A DNA stretch of 64,000 nt, taken from Caulobacter henricii. Lineage in GTDB: Bacteria; Pseudomonadota; Alphaproteobacteria; Caulobacterales; Caulobacteraceae. Of the stretch, positions 15,341 through 23,569 are shown piece by piece. The stretch spans positions 3,658,001-3,722,000 of the forward strand of contig NZ_CP013002.1 in NCBI RefSeq assembly GCF_001414055.1. Direction: 5' to 3'. The notes under the pieces were generated by a model. That model was given only the letters and a program-made list of their open reading frames with translations. It had not been told where the DNA came from and searched no databases. The position numbers and the translations under genes are program-made. Numbering within the stretch: the stretch's first letter is position 1; each line of letters starts with the position of its first letter.

Positions 15341-17044
15341 ATGCGGCGCGCCGTCCCTGTGCGAAAGGCCACTTCCTTGACGTCTCGTCTGGCGATCTAT
15401 CACCCGGCCGGCCGGATCGGCCTTGGCGAAAACGTCTTCGGCAAGGATGTCGCCAATCTCGAACTGTTCCGGGCCATGGTTCAGCATGGCGGCCATGACC
15501 AGGTCGACTTCCTGACCCACGCACCGGTCCAGGCGGGGGATCTCCTGAAGAGCCTGGTTGGCGACCAGGCCTGCGCCACCCGCATCACCACCGCGAGCAT
15601 CCTCAACCAGGGCGTTGCGGCGGCGGCCGGAACGCTTCTGCGCGGGGGCCCGCGCCTGGAGGAACTGGCCTGGCAGAGGCGGCGCAGCGTCGGCGACCGC
15701 GCCTTCAGCCTGATCGGCCTGATCCACACCATCGCCCCGCCCATGATGCGCCAGGACATCGCGATGGCGTCGGTAGCGCCGACCCAGCCCTGGGACGCCC
15801 TGATCTGCACGTCACCCTCGGTGCAGCAGGCCATGGAGACCATGTTCGACGACTGGTGCGAGTTCCTGGGGGAGCGTTTCGGCACCGGCAAGCGCCTCAT
15901 GCGCCCCCAGCTGCCGCTGATCCCGCTCGGCGTCGACAGCCCGGCGCTCGGCGCGGCCGCAGCGCGCGCCGATGTCCGCTCGGCGACACGGGCGGAGCTG
16001 GAGATCGGCGCAGAAGACATCCTGGTTCTGTGGGTGGGGCGACTGTCCTTCTTCGAAAAGGCCTTCCCGCAGCCGATGATGCGGGCGGTCGAGGAGGCTG
16101 CCAAGGCGACCGGGAAGCGCGTTCATTTCGCCATGGCGGGATGGTTTCCGAACGGCGCCGATGGCGAGCGCATGTATCGCCAGGCGGCTGCGGCCCACGC
16201 CCCATCGGTCGACTTCCACGTCGTTGACGGCAATGACCGCCAGCGCCTTGGGGACCTCTGGGCGGCCTCGGACATCTTTCTGTCGCTGGTCGACAATATT
16301 CAGGAGACCTTCGGCATCACGCCGCTGGAGGCGATGGCTGCCGGTCTGCCCGTCGTGATCAGCGACTGGGACGGCTATCGCTACACCGTACGCGACGGCC
16401 AGGAAGGGTTTTTGATTCCCACCCTCGGCGGGCCTGAAAACGCGCTGTCCGACGAGATGGTCGCCGGCCACGATTTCGGGCTCAAATCCTATCAGCAGTA
16501 TGTCGGGGTCATTGCCCAGCACACCGCCGTCCATGTCGGACGGGCCGGCCAGGCGCTGTCCGACCTCATCCGCTCGCCCGACCTGCGTCGCCGGATGGGC
16601 GAGGCCGGCCAGCGGCGTGTGCGCGATGCGTTCGACTGGCCGGTCGTGGCCCGACAATACGCCGATCTGGCCCGGGAGCTGGCGGCGGTGCGGGCCGCCT
16701 CCGCAGACCCGCGCCCGCGTTCGACCCTTAATCCGGTCAAGGGTGATCCCTTCCGCAATTTCGCGGGGTTCGCGACCCAGGTCCTGTCGCTCAAGAGTAG
16801 CCTGACCTTGCGTCCCGGCGTCGATGTGGACGATCTCAAACGCGCCCAGACCATCGAGCTGGACATGTTCGCGGCCAACTGGCGGGGCAGCCATGAGGAA
16901 TGCCAGCAGGTCTTCGCCCACCTGGCCGACGGTCGGGCCGCCACCACCGAAGACCTCCTGCTCCTGTTCCCGATGCCGCGCCGGCGAGCGGTCCAGCTGA
17001 GCCTGCTCTGGATGGCCAAATGCGGCTTCCTGGAATGGCTCTGA
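15341..17044 (+). CDS. GT4-family glycosyltransferase, long form
   Basis: A 567-residue GT-B glycosyltransferase. LAIYHPAGRIGLGENVFG (18-35) is the glycine-rich N-terminal loop. ILVLWVGRLSFFEKAFP (about 227) opens the C-terminal domain, and ETFGITPLEAMAAGLPVV (about 322-339) is the GT4 nucleotide-sugar signature. Residues after about 450 form an extra helical tail ending in a hydrophobic LLWMAKCGFLEWL. ATG 15341 is used, though GTG/TTG codons within the next 40 bases are possible. It stands as a single plus-strand gene before the Hsp20 unit. Confidence 0.85.
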   Translation: MRRAVPVRKATSLTSRLAIYHPAGRIGLGENVFGKDVANLELFRAMVQHGGHDQVDFLTHAPVQAGDLLKSLVGDQACATRITTASILNQGVAAAAGTLLRGGPRLEELAWQRRRSVGDRAFSLIGLIHTIAPPMMRQDIAMASVAPTQPWDALICTSPSVQQAMETMFDDWCEFLGERFGTGKRLMRPQLPLIPLGVDSPALGAAAARADVRSATRAELEIGAEDILVLWVGRLSFFEKAFPQPMMRAVEEAAKATGKRVHFAMAGWFPNGADGERMYRQAAAAHAPSVDFHVVDGNDRQRLGDLWAASDIFLSLVDNIQETFGITPLEAMAAGLPVVISDWDGYRYTVRDGQEGFLIPTLGGPENALSDEMVAGHDFGLKSYQQYVGVIAQHTAVHVGRAGQALSDLIRSPDLRRRMGEAGQRRVRDAFDWPVVARQYADLARELAAVRAASADPRPRSTLNPVKGDPFRNFAGFATQVLSLKSSLTLRPGVDVDDLKRAQTIELDMFAANWRGSHEECQQVFAHLADGRAATTEDLLLLFPMPRRRAVQLSLLWMAKCGFLEWL

Positions 17045-17132
17045 TCGCGCCCGGCCTTGAAACCCCGGTGCACAGCCTCCACCTCTGGCCTGCGCCGTCG
17101 GGCCGTTGCTGATCCCAGGACGAACCGGCGGA

Positions 17133-17160
17133 CGAAGTCGCTTAAGCGAAGGACTTCGCC
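17133..17160 (+). promoter_or_regulatory. ROSE-like RNA thermometer candidate
   Basis: In the RNA just before the Hsp20 start, CGAAGUC (17133-17139) pairs with GACUUCG (17152-17158). G17140 is bulged and CUU pairs with AAG, leaving the loop AAGCG. The Shine-Dalgarno AAGGA (17149-17153) is therefore fully paired to UC-G-CUU. This is the conserved UYGCU/AGGA pairing with a bulged G that defines ROSE heat-sensing elements of small heat-shock genes. The ATG is at 17161. The upstream leader (17045-17132) also holds a CTTGAA at about 17057, possibly part of a heat-shock sigma promoter. Confidence 0.65.
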
Positions 17161-17586
17161 ATGAACCGGACTATTCTGTTCGACAGCCCCTTCCTGCTGG
17201 GGTTCGAACATACCCGAGACCTGATTGAACGCGCCGCCAAGGCCGCGTCAGAGAGCTATCCGCCCTACAATGTCGAGCAGGACGAGGAAGGCCGCGTCCG
17301 CATCACCCTGGCGGTGGCCGGATTTTCACCGGACCAGCTGCATGTGACAGTCGAGGGCGGCCAGCTGGTCGTGGCCGGCAAGCGCGAGTCCGAGGCCCGG
17401 CCTGAAAGTGATCGTGCCTTCCTGCACCGTGGCATAGCGGCGCGTGGCTTTGTCCGGACCTTTGTGCTGGCCGAAGGCATCGAGGTCATGGCGGCAACCC
17501 TCGAGCACGGTCTGCTGCACATCGATCTGGCCCGACCGCGTCCGGAGCGACAGGTCAAACGCATTCCCATCCGCTCAATCGCCTGA
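17161..17586 (+). CDS. Small heat-shock protein (Hsp20/IbpA family)
   Basis: A 141-residue ATP-independent chaperone that would hold unfolding proteins during heat stress. The alpha-crystallin domain spans about residues 36-130: PPYNVEQDEEGRVRITLAVAG, LHVTVEGGQLVVAGKR, then FVRTFVLAEGIEV and the GLLHIDLARP strand. The terminal RIPIRSI contains the I-x-I anchoring motif. The N-terminal FDSPFLLGFEH segment is typical of alphaproteobacterial IbpA-type proteins. It is followed by a DUF1150 gene, the usual pairing in this group. A hairpin hiding its ribosome-binding site suggests heat control of translation. Confidence 0.95.
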   Translation: MNRTILFDSPFLLGFEHTRDLIERAAKAASESYPPYNVEQDEEGRVRITLAVAGFSPDQLHVTVEGGQLVVAGKRESEARPESDRAFLHRGIAARGFVRTFVLAEGIEVMAATLEHGLLHIDLARPRPERQVKRIPIRSIA

Positions 17587-17685
17587 ATCTCGCCGGCTTT
17601 TTAATATCTGTCTTGTAGATCGGCCCAAGAGCCGGCCCCGCCGGGCCGACGCCGAGCCGTTCCCTGTCCCAGGAGGTGGTCAGTC

Positions 17686-17955
17686 ATGACGCCTGTTACC
17701 CACGATCCAGCCTTGACGACTGAAGCCTTCGCAGCGCTTGGCGGGCCCGACATGGTCTATGTGCGCCCCATCACGGCGGCGGAGATTCTGGCCGACGCGC
17801 CCGCCGGTACGGGCCAGGACTTTGATCTGAGCCCCAACCAGGTTCTCTACGCCGTCTGTCGCGCCGACGGCGCGCGACTGGCAGTCCTGGTCGATCGCGA
17901 CACGGCGATCGCCGCCGCCCTGGCCCACGAACTGGCCCCGGTTTCAGTCCACTGA
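17686..17955 (+). CDS. DUF1150 family protein
   Basis: An 89-residue protein of the DUF1150 family, recognised from EAFAALGGPDMVYVRPI (9-25), NQVLYAVCRADGARLAVLVDR and the Ala-rich end. Function is not known to me; the gene commonly follows small heat-shock genes in alphaproteobacteria, as here (99-base gap). A strong AGGAGG lies ten bases before the ATG, so it can be translated independently of Hsp20. It is convergent with ptsN. Confidence 0.88.
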   Translation: MTPVTHDPALTTEAFAALGGPDMVYVRPITAAEILADAPAGTGQDFDLSPNQVLYAVCRADGARLAVLVDRDTAIAAALAHELAPVSVH

Positions 17956-17978
17956 TCTGCTGAGAGGCTCGGCGGGCT

Positions 17979-18443
17979 TCAGGCCGCTGAGCTGGCGGCT
18001 TCCTGGGCCAGCAGGATATGCACGGCATCCGCCGAGCGAGCCTGGCGAAGTTGCTCGCGGAGTTCAGGCTGCCGCATCATGCGCGACACCCGGGCCAGGG
18101 CCCGCAGGTGCTGGGCATTGGCATCCCGCGGCGCAAAGAGGGCCACAAGAAGGTCGACAGGCTTGTCATCGACGGAATCGAACGCCACCGGGGTCTCGAG
18201 ACGGACAAAGACCGCGCGCACGCGGTCTAGGCCATCGATGCGGGCATGGGGAATGGCCACGCCCTGTCCGACGCCGGTCGAGCCGGCCGCTTCGCGCTCC
18301 AGCAGGCCTTCGAGCACCGGCTCCGCATCGACCCCAAGCACCCGCGCCGCGACATCGGCGATCACGCCGAGCACCTGACGCTTGCCCGGAGCACTGACGC
18401 GCAGCGCCACCGCCCCGGGTTCCAAGAGATCGCCGATAGTCAT
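17979..18443 (-). CDS. ptsN: PTS IIA-like nitrogen-regulatory protein PtsN
   Basis: A 154-residue EIIA-Ntr protein, the last phosphate acceptor of the nitrogen phosphotransferase chain (PtsP-PtsO-PtsN), which regulates rather than imports sugar. The phosphorylated His is in GVAIPHARID (His about 66), preceded by LLEREAAGSTGVGQG, both diagnostic. It closes the conserved run rpoN-(exoD)-hpf-ptsN. An 85-base gap separates it from hpf. Confidence 0.94.
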   Translation of the reverse strand: MTIGDLLEPGAVALRVSAPGKRQVLGVIADVAARVLGVDAEPVLEGLLEREAAGSTGVGQGVAIPHARIDGLDRVRAVFVRLETPVAFDSVDDKPVDLLVALFAPRDANAQHLRALARVSRMMRQPELREQLRQARSADAVHILLAQEAASSAA

Positions 18444-18528
18444 GGACTTAAACGCTCACTTGCTGTCGGTCACCGCAACGCCATCGTCGAGGGCCCTCCA
18501 GAACGACCAGGATCCTGACAGGATCCCG

Positions 18529-19161
18529 TTAGCTCGCGGTTGACCCGTTCCCGTTCAGCGACTTGGTGCGTTCGGGATCGATCCAGCCGATATTTCCGTC
18601 TGGTCGCCGATACACCACGGACAATCCGTCATGGGCGGCGTTCCTAAACACGATTGCCTGGGACTCGGTCAAGTCCAGTTCCATGACAGCCATGGAAACA
18701 GTCATTATCTTCAAAGAGGACTGGGTTTCAGCGATGATCATGGCCGAAGGGGCGCCGGCCGGGTGGGCCTCATCGCCGCCCCAGTCGTCGTCCTCGTGAT
18801 CATCCACATCCGGTGCGCGCAGCACATACATCGCGGCATTTTCAGCCTGCTTCGCGGTGGCCGCGATCGAGTGGCTTTTTAATCGTCGTTTGTAACGCCT
18901 GATCCGGGTCTCGATCTTGGCCAGGGCGGCGTCGAACGCCGCATGGGCGTCACCGCCCGCTCCATGGCTGATCAGTTGCTGGCCCGAAGCCAGTTTTACC
19001 GAACAGTCGGCCCGGAAGGCATGGCCCTCCTTGCTGATGACCACGTCGGCATGGCCGCCGCGGTCAAAATACTTGCCGATGCTCAGGGTGATTTCGTCGG
19101 AGACTCGCGCTCGCAGAGCCTCACCAACGTCGACATGCTTGCCGGAGACTTGGACTTGCAT
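18529..19161 (-). CDS. hpf: Ribosome hibernation promoting factor, long form
   Basis: A 210-residue long-form HPF. The N-terminal S30AE domain (about 1-105) begins MQVQVSGKHVDVGEALRARV and binds in the 30S subunit. An acidic linker (DDHEDDDWGGDE) follows, then the C-terminal dimerisation domain (about 145-205) with MTVSMAVMELDLTESQAIVFRNA and VVYRRPDGNIGWIDP. The long form makes 100S ribosome dimers in stationary phase by itself. It lies between the ExoD gene (49-base gap, containing a small CGCCTC/GAGGCG hairpin at 19174-19189) and ptsN. Confidence 0.95.
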   Translation of the reverse strand: MQVQVSGKHVDVGEALRARVSDEITLSIGKYFDRGGHADVVISKEGHAFRADCSVKLASGQQLISHGAGGDAHAAFDAALAKIETRIRRYKRRLKSHSIAATAKQAENAAMYVLRAPDVDDHEDDDWGGDEAHPAGAPSAMIIAETQSSLKIMTVSMAVMELDLTESQAIVFRNAAHDGLSVVYRRPDGNIGWIDPERTKSLNGNGSTAS

Positions 19162-19210
19162 GCCCTAACAACGCGCCTCTCCGGAGGCGGTGTCAAGCGC
19201 CGTATGGAGA

Positions 19211-19822
19211 TCAGAAAAAGCTCGAAACCAGACCGATGATCCGCTGGACTGCAGCCACCACCACACCGGCGCTGACGAACAGCAGACCCAGGCTGACCAG
19301 GGCCATCAGATAGCCCAGAAGGGCCAGCAACCCGTCCCTCTGCAACAGGGCCAGAGACAGGATCGCCACCGTCGCGCCGGGGGCCAGATTGCCCAGGGGG
19401 ATGGGCAGAATCAGGACCAGGGCCAGCAGGGTGCAGACCACGCCGATCATCCGTTCGCCCAGTGGGCTGAACAGCCAGTCCAGGCGCGGACGGGTGATCA
19501 TCTCCATGCGCTTGACCACGGGTGTCAGTCTGCGGAACAGGCCGCGCAGGCCATCGCGCTTGAGGGGACGGTCGAGCATGCCCCGGGGCAGCCAGGGCGC
19601 ATCGGCCCCCAGGGCGACTTGCGGGGCCAGCAGCAGGATCGGCAGGCTGAGCACGGTTGAGGAGCCCGGCGGCAGGGGCAGGCAGTTCAGGGCCCCGAAC
19701 ACCAGCAGCATGGCACCGAAAGCGCGGCTGTCGAAGGCCTCCAGCATCTGACCGACGGTCAGGATCGGACGGGTATCCTCGCCAAACCCTTCGATCACAT
19801 CCGCTAGGCTATCGGTCGACAT
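19211..19822 (-). CDS. ExoD-family membrane protein
   Basis: A 203-residue membrane protein of the exopolysaccharide-synthesis ExoD family: conserved FGALNCLPLPPGSSTVLSLP (about 42-61) and DWLFSPLGERMIGVVCTLLAL, plus three to four membrane helices. In rhizobia ExoD affects exopolysaccharide amounts; the biochemical role is unknown. ATG at 19822 has GGAGCAAG upstream. Its place between rpoN and hpf breaks an otherwise conserved order. Confidence 0.85.
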   Translation of the reverse strand: MSTDSLADVIEGFGEDTRPILTVGQMLEAFDSRAFGAMLLVFGALNCLPLPPGSSTVLSLPILLLAPQVALGADAPWLPRGMLDRPLKRDGLRGLFRRLTPVVKRMEMITRPRLDWLFSPLGERMIGVVCTLLALVLILPIPLGNLAPGATVAILSLALLQRDGLLALLGYLMALVSLGLLFVSAGVVVAAVQRIIGLVSSFF

Positions 19823-19898
19823 GCTTGCTCCTGCTGCTGGAGCCTATAACGCACGACCCGACAACGGGTGATGAAGATCGCCGGACCTGCCGTTCTGC

Positions 19899-21392
19899 TC
19901 AGGCGGTTTCCTTGATCAGGCGCCGGCGCTCCACGGACGAAGGGATCCGCATGGCTTCGCGGTACTTGGCGACGGTGCGCCGGGCGATGTCGACTCCGGC
20001 GGCCTTGAGGATCTCGACGATGGCATCGTCGGAGTGGACATCCTTTTCGGCCTTCTCGGCCTCGACCAGGCCCTTGATCTTGTGCCGCACACTGGCGGCC
20101 GAATGGGCCTCGCCGCCCTCTGACGACTGGATGGCCGAGGTGAAGAAGAATTTCAGTTCGAACACGCCGCGCGGCGTAGCGATGTACTTGTTGGAAGTGA
20201 CCCGGCTCACCGTGCTCTCGTGCATGCCGATGGCGTCAGCGACGGTCTTCAGGTTCAGCGGCCGCAGGTGCTCGACACCGAAGGCCAGGAAGCCGTCCTG
20301 CTGGCGGACGATCTCGCTGGAGACCTTGAGGATGGTCTTGGCCCGCTGATCGAGACTTTTGACCAGCCAGTTGGCCGTGGCCATGCAGTCGGACACGAAG
20401 GTCTTTTCCTGGTCCGTCCGCGCGCCCTTGGCGACCCGGGCGTGATAGCGCTGGTCAACCAGAACGCGGGGCAGGGTGTCGGTATTGAGCTCCACATGCC
20501 ACATGCCGCCCAGGCCCTCGCGGACATGGACGTCGGGCACCAGGGTCTCGGCGGTGTCGCTGGCATAGGCCGCGCCGGGTCGGGGGTTCAGGGCGCGGAT
20601 CTCGCCGATCATCTCCCGCAGGTCTTCCTCATCGACACTGCAGGCCTTGCGCAGACCGGCCATGTCCCGGCGGGCCAGCAGCTCGAGATTGTCGAGCAGA
20701 GCAGCCATGGCCGGGTCGTAGCGGTTCTGGTCCTTGAGCTGCAGGGCCAGGCATTCGCGCAGGTCGCGGGCGCAAACGCCGGTCGGCTCGAAGCCCTGGA
20801 CCACGGTCAGGACCCGCTCGACCAGGGAGAGGTCGCAGCCCAGGCGATCGGCCGTCTCGACCAGGTCGAGGCGCAGATAGCCGCCCTCATCGACCCCATC
20901 GATCAGGATCGTCGCCACAAGCTGTTCACTGACCGACAGGCCGGACTGGCTCAGCTGGCCCTGCAGGTGCTCCGATAGGGTCGGAACCGCAGTCAGGGCC
21001 CCTTCATAGTCGCCGTCATGGTCGAAGGAGCCACCGCCTCCGGCCCGCGACCAGTCGATCTGGCCACCGGCCTCACCGGCCTGTTCACCATCGCCGGTCG
21101 CGCGCTCGCCGGGCGAAACCTCGTCCGGGGTGGCATCCATTTCATGATTGGCCGAGCCTTCGGCCACGACATCGACGCCCAGATCGCTGGCCAGGGGCTC
21201 GCGCTCTGCCTCGGACGCGACTTCGCTCTCTCCCTCATCGCGTTGCAGGAGCGGATTGCGCTCCAGCTCGGCCTCGACGAAGGCGTCGAGCTCGATGTTC
21301 GACAGCTGCAGCAGCTTGATCGCCTGCTGCAGCTGCGGGGTGATGACGAGGCCCTGGCCCTGCCTGAGCTCAAGTCTGTGGCTGAGCGCCAA
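19899..21392 (-). CDS. rpoN: RNA polymerase sigma-54 factor
   Basis: A 497-residue sigma-54. The Gln/Leu-rich activator-interacting region is at 1-50 (LVITPQLQQAIKLLQLSNIEL), followed by an acidic region II (about 50-110), the core-binding domain and the HTH with SRVTSNKYIATPRGVFELKFFF. The RpoN box ARRTVAKYRE is at 470-479. In Caulobacter relatives it drives flagellar, stalk and nitrogen genes. The start is TTG at 21392, chosen because AGGAGGG lies six bases upstream and the sequence begins exactly as in known RpoN proteins. Confidence 0.97.
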   Translation of the reverse strand: MALSHRLELRQGQGLVITPQLQQAIKLLQLSNIELDAFVEAELERNPLLQRDEGESEVASEAEREPLASDLGVDVVAEGSANHEMDATPDEVSPGERATGDGEQAGEAGGQIDWSRAGGGGSFDHDGDYEGALTAVPTLSEHLQGQLSQSGLSVSEQLVATILIDGVDEGGYLRLDLVETADRLGCDLSLVERVLTVVQGFEPTGVCARDLRECLALQLKDQNRYDPAMAALLDNLELLARRDMAGLRKACSVDEEDLREMIGEIRALNPRPGAAYASDTAETLVPDVHVREGLGGMWHVELNTDTLPRVLVDQRYHARVAKGARTDQEKTFVSDCMATANWLVKSLDQRAKTILKVSSEIVRQQDGFLAFGVEHLRPLNLKTVADAIGMHESTVSRVTSNKYIATPRGVFELKFFFTSAIQSSEGGEAHSAASVRHKIKGLVEAEKAEKDVHSDDAIVEILKAAGVDIARRTVAKYREAMRIPSSVERRRLIKETA

Positions 21393-21576
21393 TGCGCCCT
21401 CCTGGGCAAATCGAACAAAGTTTCGATCGCCATTGAAAGGCCAAGGAGGTTAACGCCTCGCCAACGCCTGCAATTATCGGGCCGGTGCGACCTTGCGACG
21501 TCTCATGCCCTCTGGATCCACCACCTGCGGCGAGGCGGTGAAGCGGATCAAGTCATTGAATTTCAGGCAGAAATGC

Positions 21577-22344
21577 CTAGACGCGCTCGGCGAAATGATC
21601 GCCGAGATAAACCCGGCGCACTTCCGGATCGTCGACAATTTCCTTGGGCGAGCCCTCGAAAAGCACCTCGCCCGCATGAATGATCGAGGCCCGGTCGATG
21701 ATGTCGAGGGTCTCGCGGACATTGTGGTCGGTGATCAGGATGCCGATGCCACGGGCCTTCAGATAGCCAATGACCTCGCGGATGTCGGCAATGGCCAGGG
21801 GGTCGATGCCGGCAAAGGGTTCGTCCAGCAGCATGAAGGACGGTTCGCTGGCCAGGGCGCGGGCGATTTCCACCCGCCGCCGCTCGCCGCCCGACAGGGC
21901 CACGGCCGGTGACTTGCGGATATGGGTGATCCGCAGTTCCTCGAGGATGTTGGTCACCGTCTCGGCGGCGGCGCGCGGGTCCTTCTCGCGCATCTCGACC
22001 ACAGCCATGACATTCTGCTCGACCGTCATGCCCCGGAAGATCGAGGCTTCCTGCGGCAGATAGCCGACGCCGAGGCGGGCGCGCTGGAACATGGGCTGGG
22101 CGGTGATGTCTTCGCCGTCCAGATAGATCGAGCCGTAGTCGGCGGCGATCAGGCCTGTGATCATGTAGAAACAGGTGGTCTTGCCCGCGCCATTCGGCCC
22201 TAGCAGGCCGGCGACCTCGCCGCGCTTGAGGCGCAGGGAGACGCTCTTGACCACCGGGCGGTCGCCAAACGACTTGCCGATGGCGTCGACGAACAGGCCG
22301 TCAGCTTCGGGGCGATCGGCATCGCCAAGGGGCGTCATCTTCAT
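21577..22344 (-). CDS. lptB: LPS export ABC transporter ATPase LptB
   Basis: A 255-residue ATPase that powers LPS extraction with LptFG (not in this window). Walker A GPNGAGKT is at 49-56, Q-loop VGYLPQEASIFRGMTV, signature LSGGERRRVEIARAL (about 148-162), Walker B FMLLDEPFAGID and switch His in ITDHNVRETL. Two in-frame ATGs (22344, 22338) are possible. It lies 10 bases after lptA and 184 bases before rpoN, the standard arrangement. Confidence 0.97.
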   Translation of the reverse strand: MKMTPLGDADRPEADGLFVDAIGKSFGDRPVVKSVSLRLKRGEVAGLLGPNGAGKTTCFYMITGLIAADYGSIYLDGEDITAQPMFQRARLGVGYLPQEASIFRGMTVEQNVMAVVEMREKDPRAAAETVTNILEELRITHIRKSPAVALSGGERRRVEIARALASEPSFMLLDEPFAGIDPLAIADIREVIGYLKARGIGILITDHNVRETLDIIDRASIIHAGEVLFEGSPKEIVDDPEVRRVYLGDHFAERV

Positions 22345-22354
22345 GCGATCGAGC

Positions 22355-22897
22355 CTAACGGTTGGCCGGAGCCGGGGTCTGGGACTTTTCGGGATAGATC
22401 ACCGAGCGCACCCGCCCGGTCTTGCCCCGCCCCTTGGCGCTGGATTCCAGCTTCACGTCATTGGTCTTGGTATTGACCGTCATACGGTCGCCACGCGCCA
22501 CGTCCTGGCCGCGCACGACGATGACATTGCCGGTGATGACGATGGTGTCATTGGCATAGGTGAAGACCGCACGGTCGCCCCGGACCGTCTGGTCCTGGTT
22601 GACGAAATAGACGTCGCCGTCGGCTTCCACATGATCGACATCGCCACAGCCGTTCGACCCGGGCTGCGCCCCCGGCTTGCGGGTCGAATAGGCATTGACC
22701 ACGCTGGCGCGCAGCCGGCTCTTGTCCTGAAGCATCTCGACATTGCCGCGGAAGATCGTCCGGCACTGGCTGTTGATGTTTTCCTGCTCGTCCGCAGATA
22801 TGTCCACGGGCGCGCTGGAGTCGTTGATGCTCTGGGCGAAGGCCGAGCCGCTCGCCAGGATCAGTGCGGTCGCCGCCGCTGCCATCCAACGCTGCAT
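22355..22897 (-). CDS. lptA: LPS periplasmic bridge protein LptA
   Basis: A 180-residue periplasmic protein with a signal peptide (MQRWMAAAATALILASGSAFA). It would form the beta-jelly-roll bridge that carries LPS from LptC to LptD. The OstA-like repeat strands are visible in PVDISADEQENIN, VEADGDVYFVNQDQTVRGDRAVF and DTIVITGNVIVVRGQDVARGDR. An insert of about 30 residues (STRKPGAQPGSNGCGDVD) with two Cys is present. The ATG at 22897 follows AAGGA; a TTG one codon upstream is also open. Confidence 0.93.
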   Translation of the reverse strand: MQRWMAAAATALILASGSAFAQSINDSSAPVDISADEQENINSQCRTIFRGNVEMLQDKSRLRASVVNAYSTRKPGAQPGSNGCGDVDHVEADGDVYFVNQDQTVRGDRAVFTYANDTIVITGNVIVVRGQDVARGDRMTVNTKTNDVKLESSAKGRGKTGRVRSVIYPEKSQTPAPANR

Positions 22898-22946
22898 CAA
22901 GTCAGAGTCCTTATCTGCGAAGCACGGCCATGCCGCGCGCCTCTAC

Positions 22947-23549
22947 TTACTTCCGTTCGAGCCGGGTGCGAACCCCACCCCTGAAAACGACCCGGTCGCC
23001 CTTGTCATATACGGTGTAGGCGTTGGATTTCACCTGCCCTGTCGGACCTTCGCCCAGCATGGCCGTTTCACCACTGATATTTCCGGTCCGGGTGTCGACC
23101 ACCGCCTCTTCCGACGCGAAGCGATAGCCGGACCCATCATCGATGCGGACATCGCCACTGAGCGACAGCATCATCGTATCCTCGCGATAGATCCCCGACT
23201 TCGCCGTCACCCGGCTGGGCTGGGGCTCGTCGAAGCCGAGGGTCAGGGTTGGCGCATCGAGCCGGACATTCTGCATGTCATTGTCGTCACGCAGGGCCGA
23301 CCGCGCGGTGATCATGAAGCTGCGGCCGTCGCCGGACTGGCCATAAAACCTCGGCGAGATCATGCGGATCTGGGTCTTGGCCTCTGCCGGCGGACGGGCG
23401 GCGGCGCGCATCGAGCGCCAGGCCACCTGGCCGGCCACGCCGACCAGGATCAGGCCGATCACGGCCGGCAGCACAATCCGCATCAGCCGGACGCGACGCG
23501 AACGCTGACGCCACCGACCCAGATCCCGGGCGATCGGTCGTCCTGGCAT
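22947..23549 (-). CDS. lptC: LPS export protein LptC
   Basis: A 200-residue bitopic inner-membrane protein: a basic start with RWRQRSRRVRLMR, a membrane anchor (IVLPAVIGLILVGVAGQVAW, about 24-43), then a periplasmic LptC-type beta domain (MISPRFYGQSGDGRSFMITA, VTAKSGIYR, LSLSGDVRIDDGSGYRFASE). It receives LPS from LptBFG and passes it to LptA. The ATG at 23549 is used; a GTG at 23567, three bases past the rnd stop, is a possible start that would couple it to rnd. Confidence 0.9.
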   Translation of the reverse strand: MPGRPIARDLGRWRQRSRRVRLMRIVLPAVIGLILVGVAGQVAWRSMRAAARPPAEAKTQIRMISPRFYGQSGDGRSFMITARSALRDDNDMQNVRLDAPTLTLGFDEPQPSRVTAKSGIYREDTMMLSLSGDVRIDDGSGYRFASEEAVVDTRTGNISGETAMLGEGPTGQVKSNAYTVYDKGDRVVFRGGVRTRLERK

Positions 23550-23569
23550 GGTCGCGGCGGCCGTCACGG

